DNA from: Prosthecobacter debontii
Lineage (GTDB): Bacteria > Verrucomicrobiota > Verrucomicrobiia > Verrucomicrobiales > Akkermansiaceae
Reading direction: 5' to 3'
Assembly: GCA_945873125.1 (NCBI GenBank)
Contig: CAMCBV010000003.1
Coordinates: 40,867-104,866 of the forward strand
Length of the DNA: 64,000 nucleotides
Shown: piece after piece, positions 24,396 through 34,500 of the stretch
Numbering within the stretch: the first letter of the stretch is position 1
Layout: each line of letters begins with the position of its first letter
Notes under the pieces: model-generated
The model's database searches: none
What the model saw: the letters and a program-made list of their open reading frames with translations, nothing else
Told to the model about the DNA's origin: nothing
Translations under genes and position numbers: made by a program

Positions 24396-26135
24396 ATGCA
24401 TAGATTCCACCGCCTCATCCTACTTCAAATCTTCGGAACTTGGTTGCTCGCATCAGCTTATGCTTCGGCGCAAAACCAGGCAGGTCAGGAAATTCTCTAT
24501 CCTAGCGCGGCATTTTCAAAACTGGACACCTTCGAGGGGGTGAATTTGGAAGACGCGGACAAACTCTACAAAGCTCTCGATTTTCAAGGCGCTTATGCGG
24601 CTTACAAAGCCTATTCGTTTGAGTTTCCGAAAAGCAAGGCAATGCCTTACGTCCTCCTCCGTCTGGGTCGTTGCCTCCACAAACTCGACAAACGTAATGC
24701 AGCCATCAAAGCGTATCAAGATGTCGTCGATTACTATCCTGACGATGTTTCTTACGCCGCCGCCGCCCTCTACCACATTGGTGAATGTCACGGCCAAAAC
24801 GGTGAAGAAGACAAGCAAACCGCTGTCTGGGCACGCATGGTGAAGGACGATGGCTACGTCACTCAGCCTAATTCTGGCACCGCACTCACCCATCTCGGTA
24901 ATGCGATGCAAAAACTCGGAAAACACGAGGAAGCCGCCGAATACCAATGGCGCACGGCTGTCGCCTTCCTTCAGACCAATCACGCCGCCGCTGCCGCCGC
25001 CCGGGGTTCGGTTCTCTTCCACTACGCGGCTCGCAGCCCAAACCACGAGAAGCTCAAAGAATTCTATATCGCTGCCAGTGGCTTCGATGGCAGGGGTCAA
25101 AACATTGATAAACCCGAGGAGGACGCCCGTTATTGGAATGCCGTTTTGGATACCATTCTGGATCCGAAAACAGAAACCGCTTTCCGAGAAAAAGCCTGCG
25201 CCTACTGGACGGCGAAACTTGGGGAGCGCTTCACCGATAACGATGAAATCCGTCGCCTTTGGTGCGATGCCAATCTTGCCCATGAGAAAAAACCAGACGC
25301 TTGGAAAGCACGGCTAGAAAAGCAATTTGCCCTGAAGCCAGCAACCGTGAATCGCTTGATGCAATGGTGCGGATATCTTAAACCCGATCCCAAATTCCGC
25401 TCTGAATTTTTCGCCAAGCACGGCAAAGCGCTGCTTGCAGGCCTGAAGCCGGTTGAAATGATGGGGTTGATGGCCGGGCTTAATCATCCTCATCAAATGC
25501 ACGAGGAGGCACAGGTCGTCATGCGCGCCATTCGCACCGACGCCATGACCGATGAGGAAATTAAGCGCTTCGCCATGCTCTGTGCCAACTATCAGACGGA
25601 GGAGGAGGTTCTCCGCCATCTCAACCGCATCAAGGACAAGCTATTTGCCACCAAAGCGCGCTTCGATTATTACCTGTCCAAGAGTTATCGTAATCCCCCC
25701 TTTATGGAAAAGGCGCTCGCTGAAATCCCCGAGCTTTCCAAATCCCCCCAATACGCCGACGGACTAACTTGGACGAAAGCAACTCTTCTTCAAAGCCTGG
25801 GCCGTCACGAAGAGGCGATCGAAGCCTTCCGTGCCGCCAACAAGCAACCCGATTCCACCTTTCAAATCGGCAACTGCCTGGTCGCCCTCAAGCAATACCC
25901 TCAAGCCATCAAAACCGTCAGTGAACTTGAATCGGTCGGCGGCTCTGTCGCTTCTTCGGCCAGCTTGAAAGTCGCGGATATCTACAAAATATCCGGAGAC
26001 AAGGCCAATGAAGTCTCCCAACTCCGCACAATTCTGCGCCGATATCCCAAAACCGGGGAATCTGCCGCCGCTCACGATCGCCTCGAAAGCTACGGAGTCG
26101 CCCTCGTTGGCGGCGAAGCCGAAGCCAAAAAATAA
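24396..26135 (+). CDS. Secreted TPR protein (first gene of the envelope operon)
   Basis: About 579 residues from ATG 24396, which gives a good signal peptide (hydrophobic LILLQIFGTWLLASAYASA, cut before QNQ). The mature protein is a chain of tetratricopeptide-like repeats: LRLGRCLHKLDKRNAAIKAY and SLGRHEEAIEAFRAAN are clear units, and GTALTHLGNAMQKLGKHEEAAE another. The middle third is helical but more divergent. TPR arrays in the periplasm normally serve as docking scaffolds. It leads a set of similar proteins and the TolQ/TolR-type motor genes, so a structural part of that apparatus is likely. Confidence 0.85.
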   Translation: MHRFHRLILLQIFGTWLLASAYASAQNQAGQEILYPSAAFSKLDTFEGVNLEDADKLYKALDFQGAYAAYKAYSFEFPKSKAMPYVLLRLGRCLHKLDKRNAAIKAYQDVVDYYPDDVSYAAAALYHIGECHGQNGEEDKQTAVWARMVKDDGYVTQPNSGTALTHLGNAMQKLGKHEEAAEYQWRTAVAFLQTNHAAAAAARGSVLFHYAARSPNHEKLKEFYIAASGFDGRGQNIDKPEEDARYWNAVLDTILDPKTETAFREKACAYWTAKLGERFTDNDEIRRLWCDANLAHEKKPDAWKARLEKQFALKPATVNRLMQWCGYLKPDPKFRSEFFAKHGKALLAGLKPVEMMGLMAGLNHPHQMHEEAQVVMRAIRTDAMTDEEIKRFAMLCANYQTEEEVLRHLNRIKDKLFATKARFDYYLSKSYRNPPFMEKALAEIPELSKSPQYADGLTWTKATLLQSLGRHEEAIEAFRAANKQPDSTFQIGNCLVALKQYPQAIKTVSELESVGGSVASSASLKVADIYKISGDKANEVSQLRTILRRYPKTGESAAAHDRLESYGVALVGGEAEAKK

Positions 26136-26210
26136 TCCGCGCCTTACGAAAGATATCTCCTGATTCACCTGTATCCAACAAAGCTCCACCATTCGCCCAA
26201 AATCACTGGC

Positions 26211-28529
26211 ATGAAGTCCAAACCCCCTTTCCTCACAAGCGCCACCGCCACGCTCGCCTTGGCCACCATTCTCTTGCCGGTTCTTGCAACCGCTCAGAAT
26301 GAAAAACCGACCGAACGCGCTCGCGTGTCCGCCGCAGAAATCGATCCCCAGGCGAAACACCTTTTCGACAAGGCCATGGAGCTCATGGATTACAAGCAAT
26401 ACGAGCGCGGTCTCGCCATGTTGAATTCGATTGTCCGTGATAACCAAGGCACCCTTCTTGCTCACCGCGCCCATATGGCGATGGGCAAGCATTTCCTCGA
26501 GCAACGCGCAACAGCCGACGCTCTAAACCATTTCATGCTACTCACCCGCGTCCTCGCTCCGGTTCCGGGGGAGAAACAATCCGAAGACGAAATTTCGCTC
26601 TACCAAGAATCTCTTTTCCAATCCGGCTTCACCCAATACACCGCCGGCCAATACGCTGCCGCTTTCCCTATGTTCCGCCGCCTCACAGAAGTCGCTGGAA
26701 AAACCACTTGGGCCAACCAAGCTTATTTCTACATCGGCATGAGCCACTACCACATGGGTAATTGGAACAAGGCCATCGACTCCCTCTCTCTCGTCGGAAC
26801 CGAAGTCGCGGATGCCGAAGGCGATGACCTCGGCCGGATCGAAATCGGCCAGCGCTTCTACGCGAAAATCGTCGATGCGGATGTCCCCGTCATGCGCAAG
26901 CTCAACCAACCCGTCCAGGCCATGGTGAAAGTCAGTAGCGGTGACTCCGAAGTCATCACTGGCGTTCCGGTTCCTGGAAAAGATAACGAAATGCTCGCCT
27001 CGGCGCCCACCGCGCTCGGTAATTCAAAACCCAATGATGGCGTCCTCCAAATGGTCGGTGGCGACACATTGGAAGTCACCTATGTCGACGATAGCACGCT
27101 TGACGGACAAAAAGGCGTCTCCCGCAAGGGGAAAGTTCGCGCGGTCAGCACCGGTACGGTCGGCTTCTACCTGGGTGACAACTCCACCCCCGCCTACATC
27201 GCCTACCCCGGCCAACCGCAAGTTGTCATGCTTCGCGATGCCGACCTCGATACTTCACCCGCCGCTCAATCCGTCACTCTTACGGTAAAATCCTTCTTCA
27301 AAACCGAAGCGAAAGACGCTGCCGCAGGTGAAGAGTTATTGGATATTTTTGCTCTGAAAGACGATGAAAAAGATCAATGGGTGGAGCGTGATAGTATCAC
27401 GATCAACCTGACGGAAACCGGTGACGGCCCGGAAATCCGCACCGGGGTCTTTTTAGGAAAAATCCCGCTCGCGCCTCTAACCGAAGGTATGGAGCCGACC
27501 AACAAGGACCAAATTCTCCACACCGCAGAGCTGGACGAACTCTCCATCTCTTATACCGACGCAGTCCACCTCTATGGGGATGATCCACGGGATTCCGAAT
27601 CCCGCATCAAAGTCTCCGGATCAGTCAATTCCGGCGTGACTGCCGACCAATACGTTGTCTTCGAGGAACTCCTCAAAGCTCGCAAAGGCTCAGTCGAGGC
27701 CGAAGCGCTCGTCGGTCTCGGATCGATTTACAAAGACATGGGCCTCGACCAACGCGCTGCAGAACGCGCCAATGAATCCCTCAACAAAATCGATCCCATC
27801 ATCGTCAATCGCCAGAAACTTCCCGGCGACCTCGTCGAGCAGGCTTTCAAACTCAAATGGGAAAGTGAACTCCTGAAAAACGATTTTACTTCCGCGATGG
27901 CGACCTGCCTTGCCTTCAACCGCCTCTATCCCGAGTCAGTTCTCGCAGACCAGGCGCTGATGACCCTCGGCCGCAGCCTCGCAGATCGCGGTGAATACAA
28001 ACAAGCTGTCGATGTTTACGGTCGGGTGCTGCAACTCGAAAATCCGATCTCAGCTGCGGAAGCCCAGTTCCGCATCGGAGAGGTCCTTGCCAAAGAAGCT
28101 GAGGAACTCACGGCTGCAGCTGATGAGCACAACAGCAAATGGGGCAAAGCAGGTCTCAACCCCGCCACCGCTCTGCAAGCCCGCATGAGCCCGGCCATCA
28201 ATGCTTACCAAAAAACGTATCAAACCTATCCGGAAAGCTCCTACGCTGCTGAAGCCCTCGGACGCGTCGTCCGTCACTATGTCGAAACCGATAGCTTTGC
28301 CCAAGCCGCCGGACTGTTGGAAAGCGTCTTCGCCGAATATCCAGACGCTGCGTTCCTTGATGAAATGCTCCTGCTCTGGGCAAACGTCGCTTTCCGCATG
28401 AACGACACCGCCACGGCCAAGTCAAAACTTCAACAACTCCTCTTCGACTACCCCAACAGCCAATACGTTGCCGAGGCCCGCAAGCGAATCGCCGGCCTTG
28501 AAGGAGAAGCAAAACCCAAAGAAGAATAA
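26211..28529 (+). CDS. Secreted TPR protein with a central beta-sandwich domain
   Basis: 772 residues. A signal peptide covers about residues 1-29 (cut after VLATAQ). TPR units cover about 40-200 (QANQAYFYIGMSHYHMGNWNKA-like) and 475-770 (LMTLGRSLADRGEYKQAVDVY; QLLFDYPNSQYVAEARKR). Between them, residues about 220-450 hold a beta-rich domain with PTALGNSKPNDGVLQMVGGD, a DADLD aspartate cluster and LTETGDGPEIRTGVFLG. The same motifs recur several times in the two giant proteins encoded next, so the three share a domain family. A 75-base gap precedes it and a hairpin follows its stop. Confidence 0.85.
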   Translation: MKSKPPFLTSATATLALATILLPVLATAQNEKPTERARVSAAEIDPQAKHLFDKAMELMDYKQYERGLAMLNSIVRDNQGTLLAHRAHMAMGKHFLEQRATADALNHFMLLTRVLAPVPGEKQSEDEISLYQESLFQSGFTQYTAGQYAAAFPMFRRLTEVAGKTTWANQAYFYIGMSHYHMGNWNKAIDSLSLVGTEVADAEGDDLGRIEIGQRFYAKIVDADVPVMRKLNQPVQAMVKVSSGDSEVITGVPVPGKDNEMLASAPTALGNSKPNDGVLQMVGGDTLEVTYVDDSTLDGQKGVSRKGKVRAVSTGTVGFYLGDNSTPAYIAYPGQPQVVMLRDADLDTSPAAQSVTLTVKSFFKTEAKDAAAGEELLDIFALKDDEKDQWVERDSITINLTETGDGPEIRTGVFLGKIPLAPLTEGMEPTNKDQILHTAELDELSISYTDAVHLYGDDPRDSESRIKVSGSVNSGVTADQYVVFEELLKARKGSVEAEALVGLGSIYKDMGLDQRAAERANESLNKIDPIIVNRQKLPGDLVEQAFKLKWESELLKNDFTSAMATCLAFNRLYPESVLADQALMTLGRSLADRGEYKQAVDVYGRVLQLENPISAAEAQFRIGEVLAKEAEELTAAADEHNSKWGKAGLNPATALQARMSPAINAYQKTYQTYPESSYAAEALGRVVRHYVETDSFAQAAGLLESVFAEYPDAAFLDEMLLLWANVAFRMNDTATAKSKLQQLLFDYPNSQYVAEARKRIAGLEGEAKPKEE

Positions 28530-28530
28530 A

Positions 28531-28555
28531 AGGCGGATTCGTCCTATCCGCCTTC
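28531..28555 (+). terminator. Intra-operon stem-loop, possible attenuator or processing site
   Basis: AAGGCGGAT (28531-28539) and ATCCGCCTT (28547-28555) form a perfect 9-bp stem with a 7-base loop, right after the stop of the 772-aa protein and 33 bases before the GTG of the first giant. There is no T-run, only CTCCTCC, so full termination is unlikely; it could lower or stabilise parts of the transcript. Confidence 0.45.
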
Positions 28556-28588
28556 TCCTCCTGATTCATCCATCCATCAGAATTTTCC

Positions 28589-31500
28589 GTGGCCAAAACA
28601 CTCTCATCACCCAATTATCTTATCGCTCTAACAGCCCTTCTGCTGTTGGTTCCGCGCCACATCCACGCTGCCAGTTTTGAGGAGCAACGCACCGCTGTGG
28701 CCGCTGCTGTCGAATCGCAAACCGAGGATGCCATTCTCGCTCTGCTCACTGCCGGCATCGCGGAGAATCGCCCAGCTCCCGCTGTTGCTCTCACCAGCGA
28801 ATGGCTGCGCCGCAACATGCCGAAAAAGCCCGCTGTCCTTTTCCAAGCCGCGCGCGCCGCCGAGCTCAGCGGCGAACCGAAAAACGCCGTCGCTTTCCAC
28901 CAGCAAGCCCTGAAGCTCGCCGATCCGAAGTCAGCCGAAGCCGGCGAATCCATCACTGCAATCCACACCTTGTTGATTTATCGTCTCCAAGATAACGCAG
29001 GCGCTTACGTTTTTTCCCAAAACGAAGCGGAACGCCTCTCGGTCAATCCTGCCTTCCGCCAGTTCGATCCATGGTTCCTGAACGAAGCAGTCAAACGAAA
29101 CGACCCCACAGCAATGGCCAAGCGCCTGAATGCCTGCATCACGTCTGGGATTCCTGTGGATCTTCTGAACGCTAGCTATGGCCAGTATTTCATCTGGTTG
29201 TTGGATTCGGTGGATGGCTATTGTGATCCACCGGGTAAGGCTCCGCTGTCTCAGGATCTTTACGACGCGATCAAGGATCTGTGTGAGGTGATGACGCACA
29301 GTGAGGAAATGAAACTGCGTCTCGACTGGGCCGTTTCGGTCAAGGCTTACAACCTCTCGAGATTCGGAGATCAGGCGAAAGGCAAGGTTGGTACCCGCGG
29401 CAGTGGCGGCAAGAAAACGCCGGGTAAAAAACCTGGTAAAAAATCTCCTGAAGATACCGTGGTGGAGGAAAAGAAACTTGAAATGGGCGATGATATCGCC
29501 CCACCCGTTGCCGAGGCATCCGCGTTGCTCGAAAAATTCCCTCAATTTGCGATGTGGGTCATGACCGGTTGGGCCGGTGGCGGAAACGGTCCCTATTATC
29601 GTGGCGATTTCAAAAAATATTGGCCGCATGAGGCTGACGCCAAGATGGCGCCTATCCTCGCCGCCCTTTCCAAGCTGCCTTCGGCCGAAGCTTTGGAACT
29701 ATTATATGCCGCGGCCTATGGCGGCTATGTTTCGACCCCTGGGGTCTTGGATATCCCCGAGGTGCGGAAATATGTGCGTGCCACGCCGGACCTGTGGAAA
29801 CTCCGGAATTGCGTGGTGATCCTCCCGCGGGAATGGAACCAGCTCTCCCTTGAAGAGGCGCAGAACCTAGCGCCAAGGCTGGAGCAAATCGCCCATCCCC
29901 AGGCGTCCCTGGTGCGCGCGATCGCAGTAGGCGGTAAGGATTTCGACAAGGTCATGGCCGCTTTGCTCGGTCCCGAGGTCTGGCGTCTCGGTCCCAGCGA
30001 CTTGAACGGGAGTCTGACCGATCAGCTCTGGCACTACTGCGGTCGGCCGGTTGGTTCGCAGAAACGGGACGAGTGGATTGCGAAGTCCAACGCGGTGGCC
30101 GCTACGTTCGCCGCCGGCGATGCGAAGAAGGAAGATCCGGCAGACAAGCGTCTCGCGGCGTTCAGGAACTTGTGGGCGGATTACAAGTCGGCCCAGCCAA
30201 AAATCCCGAACGCGAGAGCTCGGGCGGCGGCAATTCTGGCATTCACTCCCGAGTTGGTGCCGGAACTTCTGAAGGATCCGAACCCCGATGCCCAGATCAT
30301 GGTGCGCGATGCGATCGTGGTCGGGCTTGAAGATGCCAAGGGGCTTGTCGAGCGAGACGGTAGGGCGCGCGGCATTGCTCAGGGAGCCTATGCTCCATGG
30401 ATACAGCGTCTTGGAATTTTCAGTTATGGCAGCCTGGAAGGGATGAAGCAGCAGAGAAAGGAGTGGTATGTTCCTCATCCCCTTGAGCCGGCACTACGGG
30501 CTGCTGTGGCGGAGCGATTGGCGCAGGGCAAAATCGATCCGGCGCTGACGATGCAGTGGATCAACACGCAATTCCCTGAGAATAACGCCGAGCAGGTCAA
30601 ACTGATGCAGGCGCTGTTCAAGTCCCCAGCTTGGGCGACGATGCCTTTTCACTTGCAGTTTGGCGCCCGCGAGTGGTTCAAGAAGGATGCGATGACTCCG
30701 GGGCAGATCACTTGGCTCGATGCCGCCAACCCTACCCTCATCTTCAAAAATCTCAATGAACTCCCCAAAGAGGCCGATGCCGCTACCGCTACCGCAGCTC
30801 TCACCGCGGCGGTCGAAGGGGTGAAAAAATCTCCAGTCTTCCATGAAATCCAAGGATCGGAAAAACTCGCTGCCATCTCCGAAGAGGCCTACGCGGATGA
30901 CAAACTTCAGGCTCTCATCATCGATCTCATCGATAAACGTCTCATCATCGAGCCAACCGCAACCTTCGGCCAACGAGTTTTTGATGCTCTAAAAAAAATC
31001 AACAAGCCTGCCGAATATCTCCGCACCTCAGGTTATCTCTGGCGGAACGTTGCCGTCCACCACCGCACTTACCCAGCCATGCTCACTCTATCCGAGTCAT
31101 TGTTGGAAACCGAGCCTTCCATATCATACGCCTTCGCCAACGACGGTCTGGGTGTGATCGAGCGCCACGTTGCCGGACACACTTGGTTCAAGGCAGATAC
31201 GGATATCCCTCGCCTTAAATCGATCCGTGGCAAAGCCGCCAGTAAACTCGGCCTCATTTCCATTCCCGTCCCGCCCACCCATCCGGCTTACCCTGTCTAT
31301 CAAGCACAGGCCGAATGGATGTCCGGAAACGAGGATTCCGCATGGAAACTTCTCGATGCAAACTGGGAGGTCTTCACCACCACTCACCGCGAACTCACCA
31401 TCCCGTTCCTGATGTGGACGCTTCAACGCACCATCTTCGGTCGTGATGATGCCCGCCAAGAACTTCTCGTCAAATCCCTCATCGCCTGGGCTGGCGAAGC

Positions 31501-34500
31501 CAACTCTCCGCTCACACCCACGGAAAAAGCCACCATCGAACTCGCATACGGCGACATCGCCCTCCAGCGCGGTCAAGTCCGTCAAGCCCACGAGATCTAC
31601 ACTCGCACCCGTCAGAATCCCGCATACGCCGAACTCCCGGTCCGCCACCAAGCCTCCCTCCGCCGCGTCCGCGCCGAGCGCATCGCCAAAAACTATGATG
31701 CCGCCCTCCAAACCCTCACCGATCTGGAAATGGAACGCGTTCCGGAAATCTGGACCGATATCCGCTTCGCCCGCGCCGAGGTCTATTTCGACCGCGAGGA
31801 CTTCGATGAAGCCAAAGACGATGTCGATTCCATCCTTGCCCGCGACCCCAACCATGCCGACTCACGCATTCTGTTAGGAAAAATCCAACTCAAGCGGCAA
31901 AAACTCATGGAGGCCACCGAGGTCGAACTCGGCTCCTCTTCCGCGCAAAAAAACATTGTCCCGGGCGAGCGGTTGAAAGTCACTCTCAGTGATCCTACTC
32001 TTGCGGTCTCCGGTGCTGGCACCGAAATCGAAGTCGTCGTTTGGGCTGTCTCCGGCGACAAAGAAACGTTTTTCCTGCGCCAGTTCGGGGATGAAAAAAC
32101 CAAATTCCGTGGCGAACTTCCGACCGCTCTCGGAGCTCCTGGTGCCGGCGATGGGATTCTCCAAGTCATAGGCGACGACGAAGTCTTCTATGCCTACTCC
32201 GAGGGATTCCGCGCCAAAATGAACAATCTCGATGAAAAACGCGGCGGCCCCATTACCATCGCTTCAGACGCCATGCTCATGGCTTCCGCTCGGAAACTCC
32301 TCACAGAAGCCGAACAACGCAGCGCGGATATGGAGCTGGTCATGGAAACGATCGGCAAGGGAGCGAATACCGAAGCCGCCGCCAAAGCGAAAATTGCCAC
32401 GGGTGAAATCAAGATCGATCACGCAAAGCATATTTCCACGATCGCTAAACCGGGCAACCCCATCCACGTCCGAGTTACCGATCCCGATCGCTCCCGCACT
32501 CCAAAAATCGATGAACTAACAGTGAGTGTCAGCGCTTCCAGTGGCGATTCCGTTTCTCGCGTGACTCTCAAAGAAACTTCCACGCACTCCGGCGTATTCG
32601 AAGGTCGCTTCCCTACCACTGGCGCCCAAGCCAGCGCCTTCGCGCAAAATTCCGAGCCCGGCCGCTCGCCGAACATGGTGATCAGCCCAAATGCTGAATA
32701 CCCAGCATGGCGTCCAGTCGCGACCAAAGGCACTACCCCTGATTTTACTATCGATCTCAACGATAACCTCCCCCTCGGCGAACTAACGATCCATGCCAAA
32801 GAGCCCGGAGCCAAGCTCAAGCAGTTTGTCATTCAGACCGGAATGTCCGCGAGCGATATGACCACGGTGGCAGTCTATCCGCGGAGTCTGATCCATATCG
32901 AGAAACCATGGCATCCGTCCGTTACCATCATGAACGACGCGGATCCATTCCATAACACCAACGAGCGTTCCGTTTATTCCCTCTCAGATATCCAAGCCCA
33001 CCTTGATCGCGGTTGGATGTCCCAACAGTTTGCGGCGGGCGTTGGGGAAAATGTCGCGGGCCCATCGGAAGCCATGACCGCTTCCATTCCCGCTAAGGTG
33101 AAGTGGCTTCGCCAGAATACACATCACAATTCCCATGTTATCTACCGCTTCCGCGGTTATTTCCACGAGTCTGCCGATGTCACACGCCGTTTCAAGGTCG
33201 CTCTGGGTTCATACCAACTGCCCGCAAACACCCATCCCAGTGTTTCGAACCCTCCTCAGTTCCTACTGGCAGTGAACGGCAAGCCGATCACAAGCAAAGA
33301 TAAAATGGACCAGTTAGAGGGCGAGATCGCTTTGAGAGCGGGTGTGCATCGCTTTGAAATCTGGGCAACCGGTTGGGATTGCGCCATCGGCTTCGGACGC
33401 ACCGTCAAACTGTTTACAAATTCCGCAGATACCAACCAATGGGTCGATTGCCCCGATAAGTTTTTTGATCCGGCGGGATTCCCAGCGGATGCGGTTGATC
33501 ACCGCAATGGCCCTGCTCAGTTGAAGGCTGATGACGATGGAACGACTTTCACCGCGACATTCGCCAAAGACTCTCGCGCCCGTCTTATTCGTCTTCTCGT
33601 GATCAGCAACGAGGGGACAGTGCCAGCTCTGAACAAGCTTACCCTCACCCAACCCGACGGTAAGAAAATTCTGCCCGTGGCCGAGGATTTCGCGGAGCTC
33701 AATAAAAATGACACGCTCGAGATGCTCACTGGTGATAAGATTTCCGTGCGTTATACCGATGACCGCTTCGTCACCAAGACCCGTGAACGCCATGAACGTT
33801 TCCTCGATGTCTCCTTTACCGACGCACGCGCCGAGTTTGCCGATATGGAGCCGCGTTTCGACATTGGCCTTAATGAGGACAGGCCCTATTACGAAAAACT
33901 CCTGCGTTTCGTCCATGACAAGCCCCTGTCTCTTGCCATTCACGACGCCGACATGGACTCCACCGTGAAGCCGGATAAAGTGAAAGTCTCCCTTGAAACA
34001 TCCGCGGGAACCAAAGACTTCGATGCGGTCGAAACAGGTGACTCCACGGGCGTTTTCAAACTGGTCATTAAGCCTGTGACCCGCGCAGCCAAAAAAGCTG
34101 ATGAAGTCCAAGTCCCAGATGGCGGTGTCATTACCGCGCGTTACTTGGATGAGGAAAATAACCGCCCTGGTGTCCCAACCGAGCGCATCGCAACCATTCG
34201 TCACGCCTCCTTTGTCGAACCTGAAATTCGCCTCTCCCATGCCACGGTTACGCCCTTACAAGGACCAGGAAAATCTTCTACGCTAAATCATGGTTTCGAG
34301 CGTCTTCCCGAACATGAAAAACCCAGTATCGCTAACGAAAAAATAAGCGCTGCTTGGGATATCAAACACGATATGTATTCTAGCAAACAGGCGCCAGAAG
34401 GCGGCTTCAATGCTGTGCTTGGCCATAAACTATTTATCGAGGTTATCGCACCTCAAATGGCTCTTGGCACTACATCCAAAATCGAGATTTTCGCCCAAAC

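Noticed and set aside
33314-34240. A 308-aa gene antisense to giant protein A
   Set aside because: It mirrors a strongly coding region with domain homology on the plus strand; the antisense product is unlike any protein I know. The same applies to the long antisense frames at 24516-25283, 25764-26504, 31124-31855, 40948-41553 and 46929-47660.
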